A stretch of 64,000 nt of DNA from Rhizobium phaseoli (GCF_003985125.1 NZ_ML133571.1:1-64000), one strand, 5' to 3'. Shown: positions 34,934 to 44,158, counted from the stretch's first letter. The notes: generated by a model from the letters alone, not told the origin. Numbers and translations are program-made.

Positions 34934-36136
34934 TCACTCATGCCGCAGCGCCTCGATCGGATTCAGCTGGGCTGCCCTTCTCGCCGGGAAATAGCCGAAG
35001 ATCATGCCGATTGCGGCGGAGAAGAGGAAGGCGACGGCGACCATCATCGGGCTGAAGACGAAGGGGACTTTCAGGAAAGTCACCGCCACCAGGCCGAGGC
35101 TGAGGCCGAGCACGATGCCGGTGATGCCACCGAAGAGCGAGAGCGCCACCGCCTCGACCAGGAACTGGGTCAGCACCTGGCCTTCGAGCGCGCCGATCGC
35201 CAGGCGAATGCCGATTTCGCGGGTGCGCTCGGTAACGGAGACCAGCATGATATTCATGATGCCGATGCCGCCGACGAGCAGGCTGATGGCGGCGACGGCG
35301 CCAAGCAGGCCGGTCAGAAGCGTCGTTGTGCCGGTCATCGCCTCGGCGATCTGCGTCATGTCGTTGACGTTGAAATCGTCCTGCCGGCCGGGAATGATCT
35401 TGCGGCGCTCGCGAAGCAGGTTTTCGACATCGGCCTGCACCTTGGCCGTCGACACACCGTCGCGCGCCGAGATGATGATCTGCGGCACGTTGCTGTTGCC
35501 GCTGATGCGCCGCTGGAACACCTTGACCGGCATGATCACGACATCGTCCTGATCGGTGCCCATGCCGGACTGGCCGCGTTTGGCAAGCACGCCGATCACA
35601 GGGCATGAGACCTTGCCGACGCGGATCTGCTGGCCGAGCGGGTCGGCGGCCCCGAAGAGCTGCGAGCGCACCGTCTCGCCGATGATGCAGCGGGACTGGC
35701 CGCGCTCCTCGGCGGGGGTGAAAGTGCGGCCGAGCGCCAGGTTCCAGTCCTGGGCGATGAAATAATCGTTGGTGGTTCCGGAGACGCTGGTCGAATGGTT
35801 CTGGCCGCCTGATATAACTGTCGCCGTCGACTGGTTGAGCGGCGCTACTGCTCTCAAGCCGCCGATCTGGCCGCGGATGGCGGCGACGTCCTTGACGCTG
35901 AAACGCTTGGCCTCGGAGCTGGCGCGTCCGGGGCCGAACTGGCCGGGGCGGACGAACAGCATGTTGGTGCCGAGCCGCGACAGTTCGGTCGAGACCTGCG
36001 CGGTCGTGCCGTTGCCGATCGTCACCAGCGCAATGACGGCGGCAACGCCGATGACGACGCCGAGCACTGTCAGGAAGGAGCGCAGCATGTTGCGGCTGAT
36101 GGCGCGCAGCGCGAGTTTCAGCGTCTCAAAGAACAT
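34934..36136 (-). CDS. MacB-like ABC transporter permease (FtsX/MacB_PCD)
   Basis: 400 residues from the start at 36136 ([26 protein letters not shown]). It has one N-terminal helix, a large periplasmic MacB core domain (about 45-245), then three C-terminal helices of the FtsX fold ([32 protein letters not shown] is diagnostic). It works with the separate ATPase gene, which it overlaps by 11 bases. Mechanotransmission permeases of this type drive efflux or secretion across the outer membrane together with a MacA-like adaptor and TolC. Confidence 0.88.
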   Translation of the reverse strand: MFFETLKLALRAISRNMLRSFLTVLGVVIGVAAVIALVTIGNGTTAQVSTELSRLGTNMLFVRPGQFGPGRASSEAKRFSVKDVAAIRGQIGGLRAVAPLNQSTATVISGGQNHSTSVSGTTNDYFIAQDWNLALGRTFTPAEERGQSRCIIGETVRSQLFGAADPLGQQIRVGKVSCPVIGVLAKRGQSGMGTDQDDVVIMPVKVFQRRISGNSNVPQIIISARDGVSTAKVQADVENLLRERRKIIPGRQDDFNVNDMTQIAEAMTGTTTLLTGLLGAVAAISLLVGGIGIMNIMLVSVTERTREIGIRLAIGALEGQVLTQFLVEAVALSLFGGITGIVLGLSLGLVAVTFLKVPFVFSPMMVAVAFLFSAAIGMIFGYFPARRAAQLNPIEALRHE

Positions 36137-36842
36137 GATCCGCCCTCCTCCGATGCTCCACCTCGGTCTCGAGCTTGCCGTCGACAAAGCGCAGCAGCCG
36201 CTCAGCATAGGCGGCGATATCCGGCTCATGGGTGACCATGACGATGGTGATGCCCTGCTCGCGGTTCAGCCGTGTCAGCAGATCCATGATCTCGACGCTG
36301 GTCTTGGTGTCGAGGTTGCCCGTCGGCTCGTCGGCGAGCAGCAGCGCCGGTTCGGTGACGATGGCGCGGGCGATGGCGACGCGCTGCTGCTGACCGCCGG
36401 ACAGTTCTTGCGTTTTGTGGTGCTCACGCCCGGTGAGGCCGACCAGCGCCAGGGCCTCACGCGCCCGTTCACGCCGCTCGCGCACCGCCATGCCGCGATA
36501 GATCAATGGCAGCTCGACATTCTCGACCGCCGAGGTGCGCGGCAACAGGTTGAAACCCTGGAAGACGAAGCCCAGCATGTGGCGGCGCAACAGCGTCAGC
36601 TGGCCGCGGTCGAAGCCGGAGGTCGGGATGCCCTGGAAGACATAGTCACCCGATGTCGGCACGTCGAGGCAGCCGAGGATGTTCATAGCCGTCGACTTGC
36701 CGGAACCGGATGGCCCCATGATCGCGACGAATTCGTGGGCCTCGATCGCCAGATCGACGTGGTCGAGGGCGCGGATCGCCGCCTCGCCCTCGCCGTAGAT
36801 TTTCGAGACCTGCCTGAATTCGATGAGCGGCGGGCTTGTCAT
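36126..36842 (-). CDS. MacB-like ABC transporter ATP-binding protein
   Basis: 238 residues, a single nucleotide-binding domain with Walker [10 protein letters not shown] (about 41-49), signature [15 protein letters not shown] and Walker [13 protein letters not shown]. This LolD/MacB-type sequence pairs with the permease encoded immediately downstream; in E. coli MacB both parts are fused. It lies 12 bp after the adaptor gene. Confidence 0.92.
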   Translation of the reverse strand: MTSPPLIEFRQVSKIYGEGEAAIRALDHVDLAIEAHEFVAIMGPSGSGKSTAMNILGCLDVPTSGDYVFQGIPTSGFDRGQLTLLRRHMLGFVFQGFNLLPRTSAVENVELPLIYRGMAVRERRERAREALALVGLTGREHHKTQELSGGQQQRVAIARAIVTEPALLLADEPTGNLDTKTSVEIMDLLTRLNREQGITIVMVTHEPDIAAYAERLLRFVDGKLETEVEHRRRADHVL

Positions 36843-36854
36843 CCGTCTCTCCGC

Positions 36855-38147
36855 CTAGTTCGTCCGTACCGCGGCGTCGGTGACCAGCGCGTCGTTTTCC
36901 TTGAGCTCGCCGGAGACGACCTGGGTGAACTGCCCGTCGGACGAGCCGACCTGGATGATCACAGGCGTGGAGCGGCCGTCGCGCAGCACCCAGACGCGGC
37001 GCTCCGTTCCCGTCAACGTCTGGGCCGAGTTGCCGCCGCGCCGGCGTGGCGGGCCGAAGATCCCGAGAATACCGCGACCGCGTCGCTCGGCCTGCGGCGG
37101 CGCATAACGCAGCGCGGCATTCGGCACCATCAGCGTGTCCTCGACGGCCTCGACGGTAATGTCGGCGGTTGCCGTCATGCCGGGACGCAACAGCAGGTCG
37201 GCATTGTCGACGGAGAGGATCGCCTTATAGGTGACGACATTGTTGACCACTTCGGAGGCGAAGCGGATCTGTTCGATTTCGGCGGGGAAAGACCGGTCGG
37301 GATAGGCGTCGACCGTAAATTTCGCCTGCTGGCCGACGGCGATCTTGCCGACATCGGCCTCGTCGACATCGACCTGCAGCTCCATCTTCTTCAAATCGCC
37401 GGCGATGGTGAAGAGGATCGGCGCCGAAAGCGAGGCGGCGACGGTGGCGCCCGGGTTGACGGAGCGGGTGAGGATGACGCCGTCGATCGGCGAGACGATC
37501 TTCGCCTTGGCGAGATTGACCTCGGCCAGCTGCAGGTCGGCCTCCGAGGCGAGCACCTCGGCTTCGTTGATCTGTTTGGCGGCGACGGCGGAATCATATT
37601 TGTAGGTGGCGTCGTCGAGACTCTGCTGGGTGGAGACATTGCTCCTGACCAGGCTCTTCAACCGCTCCAGCGAGGTGCTTGCCGATTCGAGATCAGCATT
37701 GGCCTTGGCGACATTCGCCTTGGCCGAATTGACCTTGGCGCGCGAACTTTTCACATCCGCCTCGAGCTTGTTGGTGTCGAGCAGCGCCAGCACATCACCC
37801 GCCTTGATCGTGCTGTTGTAATCGACGTTGACGTCGCGGACGGTGCCAGACAGTTCACTCGATATATCCACCTGCTCGGTCGGTTGCACCGATCCGGTGG
37901 CGGTGACGAGCACTGTCAAATCGCCACGTTTGGCCGGCTGTGTCGTGTAGCTCACTTCACTTTGCCCGCGGCCGGCATAGAAATAAGCGGCAGCCGCGGC
38001 GGCAGCGATGAGGATCAGCAGGATGAACAGGCGTCCGCGCCAGCGGCTGCGCTTGTCCCGCTTTCCGGATGCGGCAAGAACCCCAGCGAGGTCGGGCGTG
38101 GTGCCCGCCTTGGCTCCGGTTTCGTTGCCGCTCACGATTTTGTTCAT
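36855..38147 (-). CDS. Efflux periplasmic adaptor protein (MacA-like)
   Basis: 430 residues. A cytoplasmic N-terminus, one membrane anchor (about 38-57, FILLILIAAAAAAAYF), a barrel-lipoyl segment (VLVTATGSVQPTEQVDISSELSGTV), an alpha-helical coiled-coil hairpin (about 110-190, rich in Ala/Lys/Glu), and beta-barrel and membrane-proximal domains. Near residue 355 there is an unusual basic, Gly-rich insertion (RRGRGILGIFGPPRRRGG). It bridges the ABC permease to an outer-membrane channel. First gene of the adaptor-ATPase-permease operon; substrates could be macrolides, peptides or glycolipids. Confidence 0.88.
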   Translation of the reverse strand: MNKIVSGNETGAKAGTTPDLAGVLAASGKRDKRSRWRGRLFILLILIAAAAAAAYFYAGRGQSEVSYTTQPAKRGDLTVLVTATGSVQPTEQVDISSELSGTVRDVNVDYNSTIKAGDVLALLDTNKLEADVKSSRAKVNSAKANVAKANADLESASTSLERLKSLVRSNVSTQQSLDDATYKYDSAVAAKQINEAEVLASEADLQLAEVNLAKAKIVSPIDGVILTRSVNPGATVAASLSAPILFTIAGDLKKMELQVDVDEADVGKIAVGQQAKFTVDAYPDRSFPAEIEQIRFASEVVNNVVTYKAILSVDNADLLLRPGMTATADITVEAVEDTLMVPNAALRYAPPQAERRGRGILGIFGPPRRRGGNSAQTLTGTERRVWVLRDGRSTPVIIQVGSSDGQFTQVVSGELKENDALVTDAAVRTN

Positions 38148-38309
38148 GTCATCCTCGATCAGTCAGTGACGCCTCGGCCCTGCAGTGAACTAATCACACC
38201 GCAGATGAACCGGGAATTAGCGTTGCCGCCGAACTGGCACGGAATTGCGGGCGGGTGAAATGAAATATTGGTAAAAAGTCAAGTTTCGAGGCGACGGAGT
38301 TGGTCGCGC

Positions 38310-38328
38310 GAAACTGCAAGGCAGTTTC
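38310..38328 (-). promoter_or_regulatory. 19-bp palindrome upstream of the MacA-like operon
   Basis: Arms GAAACTGC and GCAGTTTC around AAG, perfect 8-3-8 symmetry, 163-181 bp before the adaptor start and about 60 bp beyond the GFA-family stop. Candidate operator, or a terminator-like hairpin for the GFA gene lacking a U-tract. Confidence 0.4.
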
Positions 38329-38388
38329 CCAATAATGACATCCGGAAAACCACAGAGCTGACGCGTGACAAACCGCACCCCTCGCCGG

Positions 38389-38775
38389 TCAATCGGCATC
38401 CTCGGCATATTGATCCGCGCCCGGCAACTCCCGCAGCCAGGCTTCGCGCCGCTTGATCCAGAGTTCATAATCCGGTTCAAGGTCGGTCGGGGGACTGTCG
38501 AGGGAACCGAGCCGGACTTCCACCAACTTCTCCTGCAGGCAGAAGAGCCTACCGCCGCAGGCGGGGCAGAAACTACGGCCGGCGAAAGTGGCGATCTGAC
38601 CGGTGTGGGAAAAGGCCGGGCGCGGCCAGACGGCAAAGAAGACGAAGGCGGAACCGCTCGATTTGCGGCAATCGGCGCAATGGCAGAGACCGACGCGGAG
38701 GGGCTCACCCTCGACGCTATAGACAACCGCCCCGCAGAGGCAGCTTCCAGTTCGCCTCCTCATCACGGCCGTCAA
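38389..38775 (-). CDS. GFA-family (glutathione-dependent formaldehyde-activating-like) protein
   Basis: 128 residues. The zinc-binding pattern of the family is complete: C12-x-C14, C31-x-C33-x2-C36 (GLCHCADCRKSSGSAF) and C70-x2-C73 (FCPACGGRLF). Most members have no proven enzyme activity; the name comes from Gfa of Paracoccus. An internal ATG at 38763 is possible, but the 38775 start overlaps the preceding gene as ATGA, arguing for coupling. Confidence 0.88.
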   Translation of the reverse strand: MTAVMRRRTGSCLCGAVVYSVEGEPLRVGLCHCADCRKSSGSAFVFFAVWPRPAFSHTGQIATFAGRSFCPACGGRLFCLQEKLVEVRLGSLDSPPTDLEPDYELWIKRREAWLRELPGADQYAEDAD

Positions 38776-38981
38776 GAATCGAGACTGGTGGGAAGCCCTG
38801 GCGGGCGCCGCTTTGCCGCCATCAGCAGATCGAGTTCGGTGGCGGAGGGGCCGAACTTCTCATAGAGACGCCTGGCCTCCTTGTCGTCCAGCCGGTATTT
38901 TCTGGCGAATTCGCTGAAGCTGTAGGGGCGGCCACGCAGAACTCTTCGCGCCGGGGTCGCCGTTTTCGGTGCGTCGGTCAT
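38772..38981 (-). CDS. Small hypothetical protein, coupled to the GFA-family gene
   Basis: 69 residues; I do not recognise it. It is basic, with a Thr/Ala/Arg-rich N-terminus followed by a predicted helical segment (YSFSEFARKYRLDDKEARRLYEKFGPSATELDLLM) that has the look of a small helix-turn-helix. The last codons overlap the GFA start (ATGA) and GAAAGGAGAAAACC precedes its own start, so translation is likely. Function unknown. Confidence 0.6.
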   Translation of the reverse strand: MTDAPKTATPARRVLRGRPYSFSEFARKYRLDDKEARRLYEKFGPSATELDLLMAAKRRPPGLPTSLDS

Positions 38982-39091
38982 GGTTTTCTCCTTTCATCAG
39001 CTACCCTTTAACTTAGAGCGGTCCAGCCATTTGGAAAGAGTCGAGAGGCCGCTCCGAGGCCGTGAAGCGGGGTGGATGCGGCTGATTTCCT

Positions 39092-39116
39092 GGAACCTTT
39101 TCGCCTATACCCGGTT
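39092..39116 (+). promoter_or_regulatory. Second, distal EcfG-like promoter motif
   Basis: GGAAC (39092-39096) and GGTT (39113-39116) with a 16-bp spacer, 240 bp before the KGG gene. Same layout as the proximal motif, but its distance makes a direct role less likely. Confidence 0.3.
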
Positions 39117-39284
39117 TTCCGAGCGAGGTTGCGGGCCGCGCCAAGCGGACGCGGCGGTGCTGGAGAACATCGGGATTTTTCCGCTTTCTCCCGGTGGCCG
39201 ACGAAACGGCAGGCGAGCTCCCTACCCGCCCGGTCCGCTTCCTCATCCCTCGTTTCAGCATGAGATCACGAAATATTAAAATTC

Positions 39285-39309
39285 GGAACGCACGCGCCGG
39301 AGCGTGGTT
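39285..39309 (+). promoter_or_regulatory. EcfG/RpoE2-type general stress promoter of the KGG gene
   Basis: GGAAC (39285-39289) followed after exactly 16 bp by GGTT (39306-39309). The alphaproteobacterial general stress sigma factor recognises GGAAC-N16/17-CGTT, so only one base differs. Transcription would start about 40 bp before the ATG at 39359, and a stress-protein gene is the expected client. Confidence 0.6.
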
Positions 39310-39358
39310 GTCAACACGAGGTCGACGTGGCCTCAGTTCAAAACCAAGGAGAAACCAA

Positions 39359-39541
39359 ATGGCAAACCAAGGTGGAACCCACGAACAGCACGTCAAAGCC
39401 GGGCAGCAGAGTCATAAGAACGACTCCAATACCCGCAGCGCCTCTTCAGGCGGCCGCGACGCGCAGTCCAGCGGAACCCGCGGCGGCAGCCATGAACAGC
39501 ATGTAAAGGCTGGTCAGCAAAGCCACAAGAACAGCCACTAG
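39359..39541 (+). CDS. KGG-domain stress-induced protein
   Basis: 60 residues, very hydrophilic. It contains two near-identical copies of GGxHEQHVKAGQQSHKN (about 5-20 and 42-58) linked by a Ser/Arg/Gly-rich stretch. This is the KGG/ConO repeat found in small general-stress proteins such as YciG and GsiB, which are disordered and thought to protect cells during desiccation or starvation. AAGGAG lies 8 bp upstream of ATG 39359. It is preceded by an EcfG-like promoter and followed by a strong terminator, so it forms a complete single-gene unit. Confidence 0.88.
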   Translation: MANQGGTHEQHVKAGQQSHKNDSNTRSASSGGRDAQSSGTRGGSHEQHVKAGQQSHKNSH

Positions 39542-39568
39542 CTAAAGCTGTCCTGATGTGAAAATTCG

Positions 39569-39601
39569 GCCCGCGCCCTCCATTCCGGCGCGGGCTTTTT
39601 T
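39569..39601 (+). terminator. Rho-independent terminator of the KGG gene
   Basis: Perfect 9-bp stem GCCCGCGCC (39569-39577) / GGCGCGGGC (39587-39595), 9-nt loop, then six T residues. It also faces the 3' end of the minus-strand ABC operon that stops at 39609. Confidence 0.93.
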
Positions 39602-39608
39602 CAGGTTC

Positions 39609-40688
39609 TCAAGACAACCGTCGGCCATCCTCGCCGAAGAGATGCAGCACGGCGGGGTCGAGATGGATCGGCAGGCTGTCGCCGGATTTCATCTGCTGCT
39701 GGCCGGCGAAGACCGCGATCAGTTTTTTGCCCGCCGCTTCTGTGTGGACGACGGTTTCAGAACCCAGTTCCTCGACAAGGGTGACCCGCGTGTCCAGCCG
39801 GCCTGCGGCGGCCGCATCGGCAAGCGTGATGTGCTGCGGGCGGATGCCGATGCTGACCCTCTCGCCTGCCGGGCGCGTCTCCCCGGCAATGACCGACAGA
39901 CGATGGCCGCCGACGGTTTCGACCTCGGCAAAACCGTTCTCGTGGCCGACGATCGAGCCTTCCAGGAAATTCATGTGCGGCGCGCCGATGAAGCCGGCGA
40001 CGAAGCGGTTGGCCGGCTTGTTGTAGAGTTCGAGTGGCGTTCCCACCTGTTCGATCCGGCCGCCTCTGAGCACCACGATCCGGTTTGCAAGCGTCATTGC
40101 CTCGACCTGATCATGGGTGACGTAGATCATCGTCGCCTTCAGCCGCGCATGAAGAGCGGCGAGCTCGGCGCGCATGGAAACGCGCAGTTCGGCGTCGAGA
40201 TTGGACAGCGGCTCGTCGAGCAGGAAGGCATCCGGCCGGCGGACGATGGCGCGGCCGATCGCAACGCGTTGGCGCTGGCCGCCGGAAAGCTGGCCCGGAC
40301 GGCGCTGCAGGAAAGGCTCGATCTCCAGCATGCGGGCGGCATCGGTGATACGGGCCTCGATCTCGGCCTTGGCCACCTTGGTATTCTCGAGGCCGAAGGC
40401 CAGATTTTGCCGCACGCTCATATGCGGATAGAGCGCATAGGACTGGAAGACCATGGCAAGGCCGCGATCGGCGGCGCCGATTGCGGTGACATCCGTGCCG
40501 TCGATGGCGATGCTGCCGCCTGTGGGCTTGTCGAGACCGGCGATTAGCCGCAGCAGCGTCGATTTCCCGCAGCCGGACGGGCCGACGAAGGCGATGAACT
40601 CGCCGTCGTTGACCGCAAGCGAGACATCGCGAATGACCTCGACGGCGCCGAAATTCTTGACGATGTTCCTGAGCTCGAGCCCGCTCAT
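39609..40688 (-). CDS. Sugar ABC transporter ATP-binding protein (UgpC/MsmK-like)
   Basis: 359 residues. Nucleotide-binding domain with Walker [25 protein letters not shown] and [15 protein letters not shown], then the C-terminal TOBE-type regulatory domain of CUT1 ATPases (about 240-359). It powers the permease pair encoded upstream, and is the last gene of the operon. CUT1 ATPases of this group are sometimes shared between transporters. Confidence 0.9.
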   Translation of the reverse strand: MSGLELRNIVKNFGAVEVIRDVSLAVNDGEFIAFVGPSGCGKSTLLRLIAGLDKPTGGSIAIDGTDVTAIGAADRGLAMVFQSYALYPHMSVRQNLAFGLENTKVAKAEIEARITDAARMLEIEPFLQRRPGQLSGGQRQRVAIGRAIVRRPDAFLLDEPLSNLDAELRVSMRAELAALHARLKATMIYVTHDQVEAMTLANRIVVLRGGRIEQVGTPLELYNKPANRFVAGFIGAPHMNFLEGSIVGHENGFAEVETVGGHRLSVIAGETRPAGERVSIGIRPQHITLADAAAAGRLDTRVTLVEELGSETVVHTEAAGKKLIAVFAGQQQMKSGDSLPIHLDPAVLHLFGEDGRRLS

Positions 40689-40706
40689 GCATTCTCCTGT
40701 TTCATC

Positions 40707-41756
40707 TTATTTCAGTCCGGAGCCAGCGATGCCTGTGGTGATGAAGCGCTGCAGGAAGACGAAGATCAGCACGACGGGAATCATCGAGACGACGGTCATG
40801 GCGAGGATATAGTGCCATTGCACATTGAGCTCGCCGGCATAGACGTTGAGGCCGACCTGCAGCGTATAGAGCTCCTTGCGCGACAGCACGATCAACGGCC
40901 AGAGGAAGTCGTTCCAGCGCCAGACAACCGAGAAGATCGCCAGCACTGCGAGAGCCGGCGCCGACAGCGGCAGGATGATGCGCCAGTAGATCTGCCATTC
41001 GCTGGCCTTGTCCATGCGCGCCGCGTCGATCAGCTCGTCCGGGATGGTCAGCATATATTGCCGCAGCAGAAAGACCCCGGTCGGGGTGGCGACCGTTGGC
41101 AGGATGACGCCCCAGAGGCTGTCGAAGAGGTTCAAGCTGCCGATGACGGAATAGAGCGGTACGACGATGACCGAAAGCGGCACCATCAGCGTTGCCAGGA
41201 TCATCAGCATGACGGCGGTGCGGCCGGGGAACTGGTATTTCGAGAGCGCAAAGGCGGCCATGGAATTGACCAACAGCGTGATCGCCGTCGCCACAACTGT
41301 CACGAAGACGGAGTTGCGCAGGAACAGGAAGAAATCGAAGCGCTGGAACGGTTCGGTGTAGTTGCCCGCGGCGAACTCGACCTTACGCACGGGCGTGCGG
41401 TCCTTGATGTTGACCTTGACGATTTCGCCGGGCTGTTTCGGATCGACCATCTGGCCGATGATGCCGATGCGGCGGACTTCGGCGAGCACGCGGCTGCTGC
41501 CATCCGGCATTGTCACCTTATAGAGCGGCAACGGCTTGTCCTGGCCGGGCACGACTGCCTGCTCGGTAACATACGGCAGGAAGGACGGCGGGAATTCGGC
41601 AAGGGCGGCCGGTGTCTTGAAGGAGGAGAAGACCAACCAGACGGCCGGGCCGAACATCAGGAAGACGCCGGAGATCAGCCAGATCCAGGTGACGACGTCG
41701 GTCCAGTGCCAGCCGCGACCGCGGCGGCGCAGGAGAAAAGTGCCGACAGCGCTCAA
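40707..41756 (-). CDS. Sugar ABC transporter permease (MalG-like)
   Basis: 349 residues. Six core helices with the ATPase-coupling loop PDELIDAARMDKASEWQIYWRIILPLSAPAL (EAA motif). Between the first two helices there is a soluble insertion of about 100 residues (about 40-135, containing PQQ-like KPLPLYKVTMPDGSSRV) that is larger than in standard CUT1 permeases. The start overlaps the other permease's stop as ATGA. Confidence 0.87.
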   Translation of the reverse strand: MSAVGTFLLRRRGRGWHWTDVVTWIWLISGVFLMFGPAVWLVFSSFKTPAALAEFPPSFLPYVTEQAVVPGQDKPLPLYKVTMPDGSSRVLAEVRRIGIIGQMVDPKQPGEIVKVNIKDRTPVRKVEFAAGNYTEPFQRFDFFLFLRNSVFVTVVATAITLLVNSMAAFALSKYQFPGRTAVMLMILATLMVPLSVIVVPLYSVIGSLNLFDSLWGVILPTVATPTGVFLLRQYMLTIPDELIDAARMDKASEWQIYWRIILPLSAPALAVLAIFSVVWRWNDFLWPLIVLSRKELYTLQVGLNVYAGELNVQWHYILAMTVVSMIPVVLIFVFLQRFITTGIAGSGLK

Positions 41757-42790
41757 TGGCGTTTCTCCTTCTTCTCGTTGCGGCTGCTTGCGGCAAGCTG
41801 GATCAGTGTCAGGATGACGAGCACGATGCCCATCAAGATCGAGGCGGCCGACGCAAGCCCCGGATTGCGCAAGGAACTCGCAAAACCGGTCTCGTAAATA
41901 TACTGGGTGATGTACATGCTGCTGGTGCCAGGCCCGCCGCCTGTGAGCACGAAGACCTCGTCGAAGATCTGCACGGCGCGGATCAGCGCCAAGACGAGGA
42001 CGACGATCAGGTTCGGCATCAGAAGCGGCAGGGTGATGCGCCGGAAAATGCGGGTCGGGCTCGCCTTGTCCATGGCGGCGGCTTCATAGAGGTCCTTCGG
42101 GATTGCCTGCAGGCCGGCGAGCAGGATCAGTGCGTAAAAGCCCATATGCGCCCAGACCGACACGAAGACCGCGAAGAAAAAGGCCCAGAAACGATCGCTG
42201 AGCCAGGAAAAAGGCTCGAAGCCGAAGGGACTCAGCGCATAGTTCAACAAGCCCTGGCGCTGCAGGATCCATTTCCAGATCAGGCCGACGACAACGGGCG
42301 ACAGCAAGACGGGAAAGAAGAAGACTGCGCGCCAGAAGCCTCGATTGGAAAGTTCGCGGTTGAGGATCAACGCCGTTGCCAGAGCCGCGACCAGCATCGC
42401 GCTCACCTGGAAGACGACGAAGACGGCGGTGTTGCGCACGGCCGCCCAGAAGGTGTCGGCGGCGCAGGTCGAAGGGTCGAGATAGGAACCGCAGTCGAAG
42501 AGGATGCGATACTGCTCGGCTCCGACATAGGTTCTGTTCTGCAGGAAGATGGCGCTACCGCTTGTCGTCGAATAGATGAAATTGATGACCAGCGGGAGCA
42601 GCACGAAGACGCTGAAGATCAGCATGTTGGGCGCCAGGAAGACGCCCGCCATGCCGTTCAGCCCCGTCAGCTTCTGCCAGGCGCGCATGGGAATATCGAT
42701 GACCCCCATGACAAGCCGGACAGGTGCTGCGAGCGCCTGCCGAAGACCGGCCTTTGCCGGCGCGTTGGAAGAAACCGTCTCGTCCGCCAT
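41753..42790 (-). CDS. Sugar ABC transporter permease (MalF-like)
   Basis: 345 residues from the start at 42790 (MADETVSSNAP), preceded by CGGAGAACGG; an open extension to 42847 overlaps the binding-protein gene. Six or seven helices with the EAA loop DLYEAAAMDKASPTRIFRRITLPLLMPNL. A periplasmic loop of about 40 residues contains two cysteines (CGSYLDPSTCAAD). It is 10 bp after the binding-protein stop. Confidence 0.87.
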   Translation of the reverse strand: MADETVSSNAPAKAGLRQALAAPVRLVMGVIDIPMRAWQKLTGLNGMAGVFLAPNMLIFSVFVLLPLVINFIYSTTSGSAIFLQNRTYVGAEQYRILFDCGSYLDPSTCAADTFWAAVRNTAVFVVFQVSAMLVAALATALILNRELSNRGFWRAVFFFPVLLSPVVVGLIWKWILQRQGLLNYALSPFGFEPFSWLSDRFWAFFFAVFVSVWAHMGFYALILLAGLQAIPKDLYEAAAMDKASPTRIFRRITLPLLMPNLIVVLVLALIRAVQIFDEVFVLTGGGPGTSSMYITQYIYETGFASSLRNPGLASAASILMGIVLVILTLIQLAASSRNEKKEKRH

Positions 42791-42800
42791 CCGTTCTCCG

Positions 42801-44060
42801 TCAGTTGGCGCCGACCTTTGCCTTGATGTCCTCATCGATGCGGGCATAGGCGTCGTCGAGCTTCAATTCGCCGGCGATCACCTGGCTGATGCGGGCGACG
42901 ATGGCGCTGTAATAGGCGTCCGACCACTTCCAGCCCGGAAGCTTCATCGCGGGTGCCGCCGTCTGGGCGGCGGATTCGACGAAGGCCTTCAGCGCCGCCT
43001 TCACATGCGGATTGTCGGTCTTGAAGTCCATCTGGCCGGCGGCCACGCCTTTATGCGCCGGAATGAACAGGCTGCGCTCGGCAAATTCCTTCTGCACGTC
43101 GGCGCCTGCCAGGTAATCCATCACCTTGGCGACATCCTTCGGGTTCTTGGTGTATTTGACGGCGACGAGGCCGGCGCCGCCCTGCATGCCGGTGCAGGCG
43201 GCCGTGCCGCAGGGGCTTCCCGCCATCACCCAATCGAAGCTGTCGCCGATTTTCTGGGCAAAGCCCGAGAGCTGCCAGCTACCCGAGTAATAATAGGCAA
43301 GGCCGCCATTGATGAAGTCTTCGGCCGCGGCGCGATAGGTGGTGCCGGCGGCGCTGACCCAGACATCCTTGTTGACGATTCCCTCTTCGTTCCACTTGAC
43401 GAAGCGGCTGAGGAACTCCTTGGACCCCTGATCGATCGGCGCCGGTTTGCCGTCTGCGGCGATGTAGTTGGCGCCGTAGGAGATATTCGGGCCGGAGACG
43501 CGGTGACCGGAGCGGTCGATCGCCATGGCGAAGACTTTCTGGCTGTCCGCGACCTTTTTGGCGGCGGCGGCCCAATCGTCCCAGGTCGCCTTCGGGCCGG
43601 GGATTTCGACGCCGGCCTGCTCGAACAGCGTCTTGTTGACGAAGCCGCCGGTCAGCGTCAGCTGCGTCATGAAGCCGGTGATGGCGTTCGAACCATCGGG
43701 GCGCATCCAATCGGCCTGGGCGCCGAAATTGTCGTCCCAGTATTTCGCGTCGGCCAGCAACGGACGAAGATCGAGCCAGTGCTGCGCCTGTGCCTTCAGA
43801 TTGGTGACGCGGGCGATATCCGGCCCCTTGCCGGCTTCGAGCTGCACCGGCAACTGCTCCTTGACGACGTCGTAGGAAACCTCGTCGAGAATAACGTTGA
43901 CATCGGGATTGGCCCTGGAGAAGCGCGACAGCAGGTCCTTGATGACCTCGCCTTCGCCGCCGTCGGAATACCACATGATGCGCACATCGCCGGCGTGGGC
44001 GGCGACGGAACTCAAGAGAACCGCAGCAAAAGCCGCGCCGATCGATTTCATTCTAGTCAT
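42801..44060 (-). CDS. Sugar ABC transporter solute-binding protein, family 1
   Basis: 419 residues; start at 44060 behind AGGAGGAGG. Signal peptide about 1-23 (SSVAAHA). SBP_bac_1 fold opening VRIMWYSDGGEGEVIKDLLSRF with the PDVNVILDEVSYD strand typical of CUT1 binders. Near residue 285 it has SPCGTAACTGMQGG, with two close cysteines that may form a disulfide. The ligand is unknown; the operon context points to an oligosaccharide. Confidence 0.88.
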   Translation of the reverse strand: MTRMKSIGAAFAAVLLSSVAAHAGDVRIMWYSDGGEGEVIKDLLSRFSRANPDVNVILDEVSYDVVKEQLPVQLEAGKGPDIARVTNLKAQAQHWLDLRPLLADAKYWDDNFGAQADWMRPDGSNAITGFMTQLTLTGGFVNKTLFEQAGVEIPGPKATWDDWAAAAKKVADSQKVFAMAIDRSGHRVSGPNISYGANYIAADGKPAPIDQGSKEFLSRFVKWNEEGIVNKDVWVSAAGTTYRAAAEDFINGGLAYYYSGSWQLSGFAQKIGDSFDWVMAGSPCGTAACTGMQGGAGLVAVKYTKNPKDVAKVMDYLAGADVQKEFAERSLFIPAHKGVAAGQMDFKTDNPHVKAALKAFVESAAQTAAPAMKLPGWKWSDAYYSAIVARISQVIAGELKLDDAYARIDEDIKAKVGAN

Positions 44061-44158
44061 TTTCTCCTCCTCCTGACCGATGAATTCCTACAGCGCCGCG
44101 CGTCTCTTCGGACGCGCAAAGGACGCTGTAACACTTTGAATTGCTGCATAATTTTAAT

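Larger units (their letters stand above)
38982..39358. other. Divergent region upstream of the KGG stress gene
   Basis: 377 bp between the small hypothetical gene (minus) and the KGG gene (plus). It contains two GGAAC-N16-GGTT promoter-like motifs facing the KGG gene (separate entries). No convincing gene or RNA is seen. Confidence 0.5.
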
